From: Nocardia shimofusensis NBRC 100134
GTDB lineage: Bacteria > Actinomycetota > Actinomycetes > Mycobacteriales > Mycobacteriaceae
Length of the DNA stretch: 64,000 nt
Direction: 5' to 3'
Assembly (NCBI RefSeq): GCF_001613125.1
Contig: NZ_BDBT01000005.1
Coordinates: 186,001 to 250,000, forward strand
Each line of letters starts with the position of its first letter. Position 1 is the first letter of the stretch. The translations under genes were made by a program, and so were the position numbers. This document shows, in pieces, positions 51,204 to 59,885 of the stretch. The notes under the pieces are model-generated. The model made no database searches. It was not told the DNA's origin and saw nothing but the letters and a program-made list of their open reading frames with translations.

Positions 51204-51608
51204 GCGGACAGGCGGGACGGGGCCGACAACCTCGAGCAGATAGCCGTCGGGATCGCGAACCTTGCCGATGACGCGGTGGCCGAACGCGGGCAACGCGGTG
51301 GCGGGCATCTCCTCGACGCCGCCGCGCGCGCACGCGTCGGCCAGCAGCCCGGCGACGTCCTCGGTGTTGAGGATCAGCTTCACGAGCATGGTCCCGTGGT
51401 CGGGCGGCGCGGTGTCGCCGTGCGGGGCGATGAGCTCCACCCCGGCGGTCCCCGCCCGCAGGATCACCGCGTCGAAGGCGTCGGTGGAGAATTCCCGCTC
51501 CTTCGCGAAACCACATCCGGCGATGTAGAACTCGGCGGACCGAGCCAGGTCGGTCACCCGGATGGCGGTGAGCGAGAGGGTGACCGGCGCCGTCGGCATG
51601 CCGCTCAT
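51195..51608 (-). CDS. VOC-superfamily (glyoxalase-like) protein
   Basis: A 137-residue single-unit vicinal-oxygen-chelate protein: LSLTAIRVTDLARSAEFYIAGCGF at the N-terminus, TMLVKLILNTEDVAGLLADACARGG in the middle and KVRDPDGYLLEVVGPV at the end, the last giving a metal-binding Glu. Members are glyoxalases, epimerases or isomerases. It overlaps the SDR stop by 4 bp (ATGA), so it works in the same step sequence. Substrate unknown. Confidence 0.75.
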   Translation of the reverse strand: MSGMPTAPVTLSLTAIRVTDLARSAEFYIAGCGFAKEREFSTDAFDAVILRAGTAGVELIAPHGDTAPPDHGTMLVKLILNTEDVAGLLADACARGGVEEMPATALPAFGHRVIGKVRDPDGYLLEVVGPVPPVRDR

Positions 51609-52363
51609 CGCGTCTGGGACCCGCCGTTGAAGTCGAGCGTCTGCCCCGTCATCCCGCCCGCCTCGTTCGATGCCAGGTACGCGCAGAACGCGCCGACCTC
51701 GATCGGATCGCCGAGCCGGCCGATCGGGATGCCCGCGACGAGCCGTTCGATCTGCTCCGGCGGCATCTTGTGCACCAGGTTGGCCTGCAGGCCGAGCGCG
51801 ACGATGTTCGCGGTGACGCCGTACTGCCCGGTCTCCGCGGCGAGGTGCCGGATGAATCCCTCGACGCCGCTCTTGCCGGTCGCGTACATCGAGACATTGA
51901 TGTTCTGGCCGGTGCGCGCGGAGCCCGAGGAGATCTGCACGACGCGGCCCCAGCCGTTGTCGCACATGCCGTCGATGACGGCCTTGATGCAGTTCAGCGC
52001 GCCGTAGATGTTGAGATCGATCGACGGCGGCCACTGCTCGGGTTCCAGTTCCCGGAACGGTTTGCTGACCCTGTCCTCGGCGACCCCCGCGTTGTTCACC
52101 AGGATGTCCACGTGGCCGCCCAGTTCCGCCTCGGCGGACCGGATCGCGGCGACCGTCGCCTGGTAATCCGTGACGTCGAACGCCCGGGCGATGGCTTTGT
52201 TGCCCTCGGCGACGATGTCGGCGGCCACCCGTTGCGCGCGGTCGGCGAACAGATCGTTCACCACGACCGTGGCCCCCTGACGCGCGAGCACCGTCGCGAT
52301 GCCCTCCCCCACGCTCTGCCCCGCACCGGTGACCAGCGCGATCCGTCCGTCCAACTCGAACAC
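51605..52363 (-). CDS. Short-chain dehydrogenase/reductase
   Basis: A 252-residue classical SDR. TGAGQSVGEG is near residue 11, ILVNNAGVAED at about 87, catalytic Ser in QISSGSA and Tyr/Lys in YATGKSG, plus the C-terminal GGMTGQTLDFNGG. GTG 52363 has AAAGGCGGA upstream; the longer frame has no support. It resembles 3-hydroxyacyl-CoA or hydroxysteroid dehydrogenases. First gene of the minus operon SDR-VOC(-KstD), divergent from the crotonase operon. Confidence 0.8.
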   Translation of the reverse strand: MFELDGRIALVTGAGQSVGEGIATVLARQGATVVVNDLFADRAQRVAADIVAEGNKAIARAFDVTDYQATVAAIRSAEAELGGHVDILVNNAGVAEDRVSKPFRELEPEQWPPSIDLNIYGALNCIKAVIDGMCDNGWGRVVQISSGSARTGQNINVSMYATGKSGVEGFIRHLAAETGQYGVTANIVALGLQANLVHKMPPEQIERLVAGIPIGRLGDPIEVGAFCAYLASNEAGGMTGQTLDFNGGSQTR

Positions 52364-52450
52364 GAGTTCCGCCTTTCGTCGATTCCGCCACCGAAGAGCA
52401 GGGGTGGCGTCCTGCCTCTGCACACTCTCCGAGGCTCGGGGTCAGATTGT

Positions 52451-52482
52451 CAATCATGATTGGATTTTATTTTGGATCCAAT
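52451..52482. promoter_or_regulatory. AT-rich divergent promoter with two palindromes
   Basis: An AT-rich island in GC-rich surroundings, between the divergent SDR and crotonase starts. It holds the perfect 12-bp palindrome CAATCATGATTG (52451-52462) and a second inverted repeat, ATTGGAT (52459-52465) with ATCCAAT (52476-52482). A good candidate for the operator of the GntR regulator encoded at the end of the plus-strand operon. Confidence 0.55.
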
Positions 52483-52498
52483 CTGCTACGGTGGCGCC

Positions 52499-53299
52499 AT
52501 GACGCCTGACAACACGGTCGGCGCCCCGTCCGAGACGCCGGTCCTGACCGACTTCACCGACGGTGTCGCGCAGTTGACACTGAACAATCCGCGCCGCAAG
52601 AACGCGATCACCCTGGAGATGGCCGCCCTCATCGGCGATTTCTGCGAGCGGGTGGAGACCGACCCTGGCATCGGCGCCGTTGTGGTGCGCGCGGCCGGCT
52701 CGTATTTCTGCAGCGGCGCCGACACCAGGGACCTGGCGAGTTCCTCGGCCGCCCCCGCCTCCCCCGAAGCGGTGCGCCGCACCTCCGCGGTCTACGGCGC
52801 TTTCGTCCGGGTGGGCACGCTGCCGGTCCCGACCATCTCCCGGGTGGTCGGCGGCGCGGTGGGCGCGGGGCTCAACCTCGCCCTTGCCACCGACCTGATG
52901 GTCGTCACCCCCGAGACGCGGCTCGAAAGCGGATTCCTCGCGCGCGGTATCCATCCCGGCGGCGGTCACCTGGCGCTGCTCGGCCGCGCGGTCGGCTGGT
53001 CGAACACCATCGCGTTGGCCGCCTGCGGCCTGTCGCTGAACGGCGCCGAGGCCGTCACCCGGGGTCTGGCGCACCTCGCCGTCGCCGAGCCCGAGCTCGA
53101 CGCGCGCATCGCCGAGCTCACCGCACCGGCGGCCGCCGATCCCGAACTCACCCGGCGGCTGATGAACAGTGCCCGGCTCGAACTCGGCCCGCCCGCGGTG
53201 AGCTGGTCCTCGGCCCTGGAGATCGAACGCGGGGTGCAGATGTGGTCGATGTCGCGCAAGGGCGAGGGTTCGTGGTCGTCGCGGGGGCCGGGACGATGA
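52499..53299 (+). CDS. Crotonase-fold enoyl-CoA hydratase/isomerase family protein
   Basis: A 266-residue crotonase. It has VAQLTLNNPRRKNAITLEM, the CoA-binding SYFCSGADTRDL and the oxyanion-hole strand GGAVGAGLNLALATDL. By eye, the position of the first hydratase Glu is Asn and that of the second is Phe (segment FLARGIHPGGG), so it is probably not a classical hydratase. It begins the operon of acyl-CoA dehydrogenase and CoA-transferase genes and overlaps the next by 4 bp. Another crotonase reaction (isomerase, hydrolase or ring-opening) is likely. Confidence 0.78.
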   Translation: MTPDNTVGAPSETPVLTDFTDGVAQLTLNNPRRKNAITLEMAALIGDFCERVETDPGIGAVVVRAAGSYFCSGADTRDLASSSAAPASPEAVRRTSAVYGAFVRVGTLPVPTISRVVGGAVGAGLNLALATDLMVVTPETRLESGFLARGIHPGGGHLALLGRAVGWSNTIALAACGLSLNGAEAVTRGLAHLAVAEPELDARIAELTAPAAADPELTRRLMNSARLELGPPAVSWSSALEIERGVQMWSMSRKGEGSWSSRGPGR

Positions 53300-54465
53300 C
53301 CGCCCGCACCACCGCGCCCCAGAGCGTTCCCGTGACAGATGAGGCGGGGCTCGGACAGCTCCGCGAGGAGGTGCGCGCCTTCCTGCGCGCCGAACTCGAC
53401 GCCGGTTCCTTCTCCCCCGCGCCGGACAACTGGATGAGCGGATTCGACCCCGCGTTCAGCGCGCGCCTGGGCGCACGCGGCTGGCTCGGCATGACGATGC
53501 CGAAACGCTATGGCGGGCACGAGCGCTCCCTGCTCGAACGCTTCGTGGTGTCCGAGGAACTGCTCGCCCACGGCGCGCCGGTGGCCGCGCACTGGGTGGC
53601 CGACCGCCAGATGGCGCCGGGCATCCTCGCCAACGGCAGCGAGGAGCAGAAGCAGCGCTACCTGCCCGGCATCGCGGCGGGCGAGCTGTTCTTCGCGATC
53701 GGGATGAGCGAGCCCGACGCGGGCTCCGACCTCGCCGCGGTACGCACCGAAGCCGCAGCGCGCGAAGACGGTTCGTGGACGATCACCGGCACCAAGGTGT
53801 GGACCACCGGCGCGCACGTGGCGCACTCCATGGTCCTGCTGGCCCGCACCGACGGCGGCCCTGGCGACCGGCACACCGGGCTGTCACAGTTCGTGGTCGA
53901 CCTGTCCCACCCGGATATCGAGGTGCGCCCACTGCGCAGCATCGACGGCGGTACGCACTTCAACGAGGTGGTCTTCCACGACGCACACGTCGGCGCCGAC
54001 GCCCTGCTCGGCCGGCGCGGCGAGGGCTGGGCTCAGGTGATGAGCGAGCTGGCCTTCGAGCGCTCGGGCCCCGAGCGCTACCTGTCGACCATGCCGCTGC
54101 TTCGCGCCTGGGCCGAGCAGCTTCGCCGCACCGGCGCCACCCCCGAACAGCGAGCCACCCTCGGCTCGCTGACCGCGCACGCGTGGGCGCTGCGCCGGAT
54201 GTCGCTGGCGGTCACCACCGAGCTCGCCGCGGGCCGCAAGCCCGACGTGCTCGCGGCAATGGTGAAAGACCTCGGCTCCACCTTCGAGGGCGATGTGGTC
54301 GAGGCCATTCGCGCCTGCGCGGAAATCGAGCCGCACCGCGCGGGCGGCGACCCGTTCGCCCGGCTGCTCGCGACCGGTGTGCTGCACACCCCGGCGTTCA
54401 CCCTGCGCGGCGGCACGAACGAGATCTTGCGCGGAATCGTCGCGCGCGGAATGGGTTTGCGATGA
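53296..54465 (+). CDS. Acyl-CoA dehydrogenase, catalytic-type subunit
   Basis: A 389-residue acyl-CoA dehydrogenase. Blocks are FAIGMSEPDAGSDLAAVRT, WTITGTKVWTTGAHVAH, the loop ELAFERSGPERYLSTM and the C-terminal LRGGTNEILRGIVARGMGL. The final Arg/Gly segment and the partner gene suggest one half of an alpha2-beta2 enzyme as found for steroid CoA-esters (FadE-type pairs). It introduces a C=C bond into an acyl-CoA with FAD. ATG 53296 overlaps the crotonase stop; its own stop overlaps the partner gene. Confidence 0.83.
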   Translation: MTARTTAPQSVPVTDEAGLGQLREEVRAFLRAELDAGSFSPAPDNWMSGFDPAFSARLGARGWLGMTMPKRYGGHERSLLERFVVSEELLAHGAPVAAHWVADRQMAPGILANGSEEQKQRYLPGIAAGELFFAIGMSEPDAGSDLAAVRTEAAAREDGSWTITGTKVWTTGAHVAHSMVLLARTDGGPGDRHTGLSQFVVDLSHPDIEVRPLRSIDGGTHFNEVVFHDAHVGADALLGRRGEGWAQVMSELAFERSGPERYLSTMPLLRAWAEQLRRTGATPEQRATLGSLTAHAWALRRMSLAVTTELAAGRKPDVLAAMVKDLGSTFEGDVVEAIRACAEIEPHRAGGDPFARLLATGVLHTPAFTLRGGTNEILRGIVARGMGLR

Positions 54466-55547
54466 CGAACTGGAACACCGAACTCTTCGAAGCCGTCGCC
54501 GCGATGGCCGAGCGCGTCGGGATCGACACCACCACCCCCGCCGCCGGGCCCGACGCCGCGCTCTGGTCGGCGCTCACCGAGGCCGGCTTCACCGAGATCG
54601 GGATCCCGGAGGAGCAGGGCGGCAGCGGCGGCAGCACGGCCGACGCGCTGTCGGTGCTGCACGCCGTCACCGGGCACGCCGCCCTCACGATGCTGCTCGA
54701 ACACACGGTACTGGCCGGCCGCCTCGTCGCCGAGTGCACCGGCAGCCCGGCGAGCGGGCCCGCCACCCTGGTCGTCGCCGGTGCCGGGTGCACCGTCCGC
54801 GACATCGGTGACGGCACGGTGGTCGACGGCACAGTCACCGGCGTCGTGCACGGGTCCGACGCCGAATTTCTGGTGGTCGTGCTGCCCGTATCCGGAGCGG
54901 ACGAACGGCCCTCGATCGGGATCGTCGCGACCGACGCGCCCGGAATCACCGTGCAGCGCGGCGCCGACCTGCTCGGCGCCGCGCTGGACGACTACCATTT
55001 CGACGCCACCCCGGTCCGGGTATACGAATCACCTGTCACCACAACCGAACTCGCGGAGCGCGGCGCGCTGGCCTACGCCGTAGCCCTGACCGCCGCGGCG
55101 GGCGCGGTCCGCGATCGGACGCTGCGCTACGCCGCCGAGCGGGTCCAGTTCGGGCGTCCGCTCGCCACGTTCCAGGCCGTTCAGCAGCGGCTCGCCGGGA
55201 TCGCCGCCCGCACCGCCTTGATGGAGACGGCGACCGAAGCCGCGATCCAGGACGCGGACGACCGGTCGAGAGCCCGGCGCACCGCGATCGCCGCCGCGAA
55301 GGTGGTGACCTCCGCCTCGGCGCGTGAAGTGGCCGCCGCGGGCCACCAGATCCACGGCGCGATCGGGTTCACCTCCGAGCACAGCCTCGGGCGCTCCACC
55401 GCGGCGCTGTGGAGCTGGCGGGACCGCTGGGGCTCGGAGCGGTTCTGGTCGCGGGCACTGGCCGGGCAGATCCTGGATGAGGGCGCCGACGTCTGGGATC
55501 TCGTCACCGGAGTCGACGCGCCCGTTGCCGCAGAAGGGAATTCCTGA
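54462..55547 (+). CDS. Acyl-CoA dehydrogenase, partner subunit
   Basis: A 361-residue acyl-CoA dehydrogenase-fold protein. It keeps the C-terminal helix bundle (YAAERVQFGRPLATFQAVQQRLAG and the cofactor segment HQIHGAIGFTSEHSLGR), but the N-terminal and middle parts are divergent and I see no Tyr/Glu catalytic loop like that of its partner. This suggests the FAD-holding, non-catalytic half of a heteromeric enzyme. Overlaps on both sides show coupled translation with the partner and the CoA-transferase gene. Confidence 0.8.
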   Translation: MTNWNTELFEAVAAMAERVGIDTTTPAAGPDAALWSALTEAGFTEIGIPEEQGGSGGSTADALSVLHAVTGHAALTMLLEHTVLAGRLVAECTGSPASGPATLVVAGAGCTVRDIGDGTVVDGTVTGVVHGSDAEFLVVVLPVSGADERPSIGIVATDAPGITVQRGADLLGAALDDYHFDATPVRVYESPVTTTELAERGALAYAVALTAAAGAVRDRTLRYAAERVQFGRPLATFQAVQQRLAGIAARTALMETATEAAIQDADDRSRARRTAIAAAKVVTSASAREVAAAGHQIHGAIGFTSEHSLGRSTAALWSWRDRWGSERFWSRALAGQILDEGADVWDLVTGVDAPVAAEGNS

Positions 55548-56824
55548 TGAGCGTCACCACACCATCCGCCGCCGAGACAGCCGACGCGACGGGGATCGAC
55601 GGCCGCGCCGCCTGGCGCGCCGCCGATACCGCGACCGGCAACGGCGTGCTGACCGGACTGCGGGTGCTGGACCTCAGCCGCGTACTGGCCGGCCCCTATA
55701 CCGCGCAGATGCTGGCCGACCAGGGCGCGGAGGTCGTCAAGGTGGAAGGGCCCGGCGGTGACGAGACCCGTGGCTGGGGTCCGCCGTTCGTGGACGAGGG
55801 CGCCAGCAGCGCCTATTACGCCAGTCTCAACCACAGCAAGGACAACATCGCCCTCGACTTGCGCACCGACGAGGGCCGCGTGATCCTCGGGCAGCTGATC
55901 GCCGGAGCCGATGTCGTCATCGAGAACTTCAAGGCGGGCACGATGGCGCGCTGGGGTTTCGACTTCGACACCGTGCTCTCGAAGCGGCATCCGCGCTTGA
56001 TCTACTGCCGGATCACCGGGTTCGGCGTGGACGGCCCGATGGGCGGGCTGCCCGGCTACGACGCGGTCCTGCAATCGTTCGGCGGGCTGATGAGCGTCAA
56101 CGGCTATCCCGACGGCAATCCGCTGCGGGTCGGGGTGCCGATCGTCGACATCGTCACCGCGAATCTCGCGGTCAACGGCATCCTGCTGGCGCTGCTGGAC
56201 CGTGAGCGCAGTGGGCGGGGCCAACTGGTCGACATGGCGCTGCTCGACGCGGTCATCTCGCTGCTGCATCCGCACGCGGCCAACTGGATCGTCGGTGGCG
56301 AGGTTCCCCGCCGCACCGGCGACTTCCATCCGACCGTGGTGCCGTACCAGGTCTTCCGGGCCGCCGACGGCGACTTCTTCGTCAGCGCGGCCAACAGCCG
56401 ACAGTTCCTGGCCCTGACCACGACGCTCGGGGTGCCCGAACTCGCCGACGACCCCCGCTTCCGCAGCAACGGAGATCGCCACGCCCACCGCGAGGAACTC
56501 GTCGCGATTCTGGGCGAGCGGATCGCCTGCTGGTCCCGCGCGGACCTGGCGCTGCGCCTCGAGCGCGCCGGAGTGCCCGCCAGCCCGGTGAACACCGTCG
56601 ACGAGGCGCTGCAGTCCGCGCAGACGCGCCATCGCGGGCTGTTCCTCGAGACCGAGGACTATCGCGGCGTCGGCGTCCCGATCGCGCTGAGCCGCTCGCC
56701 GCACCGCACGCCGCGCCCGGCGGTGCCGCACGGCGCCGACACCACCGCCGTGCTGACCGCGATGGGATACAGCGCCGAGCGGATCGCCGACCTGCGCGCG
56801 GCTGGTATCTTCGGAAATCCGTGA
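55547..56824 (+). CDS. Class III CoA-transferase (CaiB/BaiF family)
   Basis: A 425-residue transferase. LRVLDLSRVLAGPYTAQMLADQGAEVVKVEGPGGDETR is the family N-terminus. NHSKDNIALDLRTDEG and VVIENFKAGTMARWG follow, and RVGVPIVDIVTANLAVNGIL contains conserved residues near the active-site Asp. It moves CoA from a donor ester to a carboxylic acid and would activate the acid for the dehydrogenase/crotonase pair. ATG overlaps the previous stop by one base; its stop overlaps the GntR gene. Confidence 0.85.
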   Translation: MSVTTPSAAETADATGIDGRAAWRAADTATGNGVLTGLRVLDLSRVLAGPYTAQMLADQGAEVVKVEGPGGDETRGWGPPFVDEGASSAYYASLNHSKDNIALDLRTDEGRVILGQLIAGADVVIENFKAGTMARWGFDFDTVLSKRHPRLIYCRITGFGVDGPMGGLPGYDAVLQSFGGLMSVNGYPDGNPLRVGVPIVDIVTANLAVNGILLALLDRERSGRGQLVDMALLDAVISLLHPHAANWIVGGEVPRRTGDFHPTVVPYQVFRAADGDFFVSAANSRQFLALTTTLGVPELADDPRFRSNGDRHAHREELVAILGERIACWSRADLALRLERAGVPASPVNTVDEALQSAQTRHRGLFLETEDYRGVGVPIALSRSPHRTPRPAVPHGADTTAVLTAMGYSAERIADLRAAGIFGNP

Positions 56825-57549
56825 GCGAACGAACCGGAAGCCCCGTGCCCGCCGACAGTGCCCGCGACGTCGGCCGGGCCACCGGCCGGGTCGTGGCGGA
56901 ACTCGAACGGCTGATCGTCAGCGGCGAGCTGCTGCCCGGCCAGCCGATCCGACAGGTGCTGATGGCCGAGCGGCTCGGCGTCAGCCGGCTGCCGATCCGG
57001 GAAGCGTTGCGCCACCTCACCGCCGAGGGCCTGGTCCAGCACGAGCACAATGTCGGCTACACCGTAGCCCGCCTGCAGCAGAGCGATTTCGACCAGATCT
57101 ACCTCATGCGCGCCGCGCTCGAACCGGAGCTGCTCCGGTCGCTGCCGACGTTCTCCGAGGCGGCCCTCGCCGAGGTGACCGCCCTCGGCGACCGGGTGGC
57201 CCGCGCGGCCGAGGAGGGCGACGTGCTCGCCATGCGATTGCACAACAACGCCTTCCATTTCGCGATCTTCGAGCGATCGCCGCTGAACCTGGTGGTCGCC
57301 GAGGTCAGGCGGCTGTGGACGCTGGCCATGCCGTATCACGCCGCCTACCTCTACGACCCGGCCGCCCGCGAGCGCGTGGTGTCCGAACACGACCAGATGA
57401 TCGAAGCGCTCGCCCGTCACGACAACGAGCGGCTCGTCGCGTTGATGGACGAGCACCGCCGAGGCGGGGAGACAAGCACCGGGATCATGCTGCGCGGCAC
57501 GCGCACGGGCGCCGCCCGCCCGGGGGATCCCGCCGTACCCGAGGAGTAG
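56821..57549 (+). CDS. GntR-family regulator (FadR/FCD type)
   Basis: A 242-residue regulator. The winged helix covers roughly residues 20-80 (VVAELERLIVSGELLPGQPIRQVLMAERLGVSRLPIREALRHL), and the FCD effector domain follows with metal-type His residues (LHNNAFHFAIF, HDQMIEALARHD). GTG 56821 overlaps the preceding stop, so it is co-translated with the CoA-transferase, a typical local repressor of its operon. Its likely operator is the palindromic AT-rich region at 52451. Confidence 0.85.
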   Translation: MSERTGSPVPADSARDVGRATGRVVAELERLIVSGELLPGQPIRQVLMAERLGVSRLPIREALRHLTAEGLVQHEHNVGYTVARLQQSDFDQIYLMRAALEPELLRSLPTFSEAALAEVTALGDRVARAAEEGDVLAMRLHNNAFHFAIFERSPLNLVVAEVRRLWTLAMPYHAAYLYDPAARERVVSEHDQMIEALARHDNERLVALMDEHRRGGETSTGIMLRGTRTGAARPGDPAVPEE

Positions 57550-57553
57550 ACCA

Positions 57554-58525
57554 TTGACCGTTCCGACCGGGCATCCCCCGTACCGTTTCGCCTGGGACCC
57601 CGACGTCACCGCGCTCATCGCGCGGATCGAGAGCAACGGGGCCGCCCCCGCCCGCGCCGTCGGGGTCGAGGCGGCCCGCCGCGCGCTCGAATCGATCGTT
57701 CGCCCACCCGGCCCGGCGATGGCGGCGGTGCGTGAGGCGACGATCGACGGTCCGCACGGCCCGATCCCGCTGCGCGTCTACCGCCCGCACGCGGCTCCGG
57801 AGACCGACGCTCCCGCCCTGGTGTGGTTCCACGGTGGGGGCATGATCATGGGCTCGCTGGCCTCCTTCGACCGGCTCGCCCGCGACATCGCCGAGGCCAC
57901 CGGGGCAGTGGTGTTCAACATCGAGTACCGGCTCGCCCCCGAGCACCGCTATCCCGTAGCCAACGACGAGGCGTACGCGGCACTGTGCTGGGTGCATGAG
58001 AACGCCGCCGAGTGGGGCGTCGGCACTACCCGTATCGGCGTCGGCGGCGACAGCGCCGGCGGCGGCCTGGCGACCGCGACCGCCCTGCGCAGCCGCGATC
58101 TGGGCGGGCCCGCCATCGCCCAGCAGGTGCTGTTCTACCCCGGCATCGAACGGCGCACCGATCGACCCTCCATGCGCGAGTTCGGCGACTCCCCCTTCCT
58201 CACCGCCGCGGACATCGACTGGATGAAGAGTCTCTACCTCGGTGAGGACCCGACCACCGACGACGCCTACGGCGTTCCGGCACGTGCGGATTCGCTCGCG
58301 GACCTGCCCCCGGCGATCCTCGCCGTCGGCTACGGAGACCCGCTGCGCGACGCCGTCGAGGCCTACGGCGACCGTCTCCGGGACGCGGGTGTCCCCACCG
58401 CGCAGCTGCGCTATCCGGGCGTGGGCCACGGCTTCGTCATGCAGACCGCCGCGCTCGCCCGCGCCCGTGCCGCGATGGCCGAGGTCGGCGCCCTGGTGGC
58501 GGCGCGCTTCCGGCTCCACGCCTGA
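57554..58525 (+). CDS. Alpha/beta hydrolase, hormone-sensitive-lipase family
   Basis: A 323-residue esterase of the HSL family. HGGG is at 93-96, YRLAPEHRYP follows, nucleophile Ser167 lies in GDSAGGG, then GDPLRDAVEAYGDRL with an Asp and GVGHGFVM with the catalytic His. The start is TTG 57554, which follows a GAGGAG site by seven bases. It may hydrolyse an ester or lactone made by a Baeyer-Villiger enzyme. It is the last gene of the plus-strand operon, followed by a hairpin. Confidence 0.83.
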   Translation: MTVPTGHPPYRFAWDPDVTALIARIESNGAAPARAVGVEAARRALESIVRPPGPAMAAVREATIDGPHGPIPLRVYRPHAAPETDAPALVWFHGGGMIMGSLASFDRLARDIAEATGAVVFNIEYRLAPEHRYPVANDEAYAALCWVHENAAEWGVGTTRIGVGGDSAGGGLATATALRSRDLGGPAIAQQVLFYPGIERRTDRPSMREFGDSPFLTAADIDWMKSLYLGEDPTTDDAYGVPARADSLADLPPAILAVGYGDPLRDAVEAYGDRLRDAGVPTAQLRYPGVGHGFVMQTAALARARAAMAEVGALVAARFRLHA

Positions 58526-58550
58526 TACCCCACCCGAAACGCGGCGCGGC

Positions 58551-58570
58551 GCCCGGAGCATCAGCTCCGG
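58551..58570. terminator. Hairpin between convergent esterase and ferredoxin-reductase genes
   Basis: CCCGGAGC (58551-58558) pairs with GCTCCGGG (58563-58570) around an ATCA loop, flanked by further GC-rich sequence. Position between two convergent stops supports a shared terminator. Confidence 0.55.
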
Positions 58571-58594
58571 GGGCCGCGGCGCGTGCTGTGAGGG

Positions 58595-59881
58595 TCAGTT
58601 CGCCACCGGTGTCAGCAGCAGCTTCTTCAGCGGGACCGTGACATCGGACAGCTCGTCGGGCCCCGGGCGCCTGCCCCGGCCGAAGGCCGTACGCAGGGCG
58701 AGGAAATCGGCGGGCGAGTTGAGGCATTCGGCGGCGATCAGCACATCGTCGGCGAAGTACAACGCCACTCGCCGCCGCGGCTTGTCCGGATCGATCCGCA
58801 GCAACACCGAGGTGTGCCCGCCCATCAATCCCACGATCTGCAACTTCTGGTCGCCTTGATCCGACCAGAACCATGGGGTGGGACGTTGCGGCAGAGGCTT
58901 GCCCAGCAGAACAGCCGCCGCCGCATTCGCCTGTTCGACGGCATTGTCCACCGACTCCAACCGGTACCGTCCGCCCGCGGAGGAGACGTGCACCGTGCAG
59001 TCGCCGATGGCGAGGGTCCAGCTGTCGGAGGCCAGGCAGCGCTCGTCGACGACGACGCCGCCGTCGCACTCCACGCCGAGTTGCTCGGCCAGTTCGGTTC
59101 GAGGCTCGGCGCCGACGCCCAAAAGCACGGTGGCTGCACGGATTTCGTGTCCGTCGGCGAGCCGGACCCCGCGCACGCCGGTCTCGTCGTGCACGATCTC
59201 GGTGGGCATCGCGCCCAGCACGACGTCGGTAGCCATCGCCCGATGCGCGGTGAGCAGGGTGTGCGCCGTCGGCTCCCCGACCGCGCGGCCGAGCAGCCGC
59301 TCGCCTGCCTCGACGACAGTCACCTGCGCACCGAGCGCCCTGGCCGTCGCAGCCACCTCCAGACCGATGAAGCCGCCGCCGATCACCACGATCGGCCCGG
59401 CCTGCACCCGCTCGGCCAGTGACCGGGCATGGTCGAGGTCACGCAGCACGAGCACGTCGGGGTGCTCGGAGCCGGGCAGTGCCGGGCGGCGGGCCCGCGC
59501 TCCGGTCGCCAGCACCAGCCGGTCGAACCGCCGCGACGACATACCGTCCTCGCCTGAGAACCGCACCACGACACCGTCGTCGGTGCGCTCGACGTGCTCG
59601 ACCCTGGTCCCGGTGAGCAGTTCGATCCGCTGGTCGGCATAGTAGGCGGGCTCGCGCAGCAGTACCGATTCCTCGGTCGCGGCGCCCTTCAACCAGGCCT
59701 TCGACAGCGGCGGCCGCTGATACGGCAGGTGCGGTTCCTGCGAGATCAGCGTGATCTCGCCCCGGTACCCCTCGGACCGGAGCCGGTCGGCGAGATGCAC
59801 GGCGGCGTGCGAGGCGCCGACCACCGCGATGCTGCGCGGTGGTGGCGCCTCGGCGCCGGAGTTGTTCTCCGAGAACGCCAT
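58595..59881 (-). CDS. NAD(P)H:ferredoxin reductase (rubredoxin/putidaredoxin-reductase type)
   Basis: A 428-residue FAD flavoprotein. SIAVVGASHAAVHLADRLR is the FAD motif, HLPYQRPPLSKAWL the signature of putidaredoxin-reductase-like enzymes, IVVIGGGFIGLEVAATA the NAD motif and LAIGDC the FAD-ribityl binder. It passes electrons to the [2Fe-2S] ferredoxin encoded 4 bp upstream for the P450. The three genes form a complete class I P450 system. Confidence 0.88.
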   Translation of the reverse strand: MAFSENNSGAEAPPPRSIAVVGASHAAVHLADRLRSEGYRGEITLISQEPHLPYQRPPLSKAWLKGAATEESVLLREPAYYADQRIELLTGTRVEHVERTDDGVVVRFSGEDGMSSRRFDRLVLATGARARRPALPGSEHPDVLVLRDLDHARSLAERVQAGPIVVIGGGFIGLEVAATARALGAQVTVVEAGERLLGRAVGEPTAHTLLTAHRAMATDVVLGAMPTEIVHDETGVRGVRLADGHEIRAATVLLGVGAEPRTELAEQLGVECDGGVVVDERCLASDSWTLAIGDCTVHVSSAGGRYRLESVDNAVEQANAAAAVLLGKPLPQRPTPWFWSDQGDQKLQIVGLMGGHTSVLLRIDPDKPRRRVALYFADDVLIAAECLNSPADFLALRTAFGRGRRPGPDELSDVTVPLKKLLLTPVAN

Positions 59882-59885
59882 CGCC

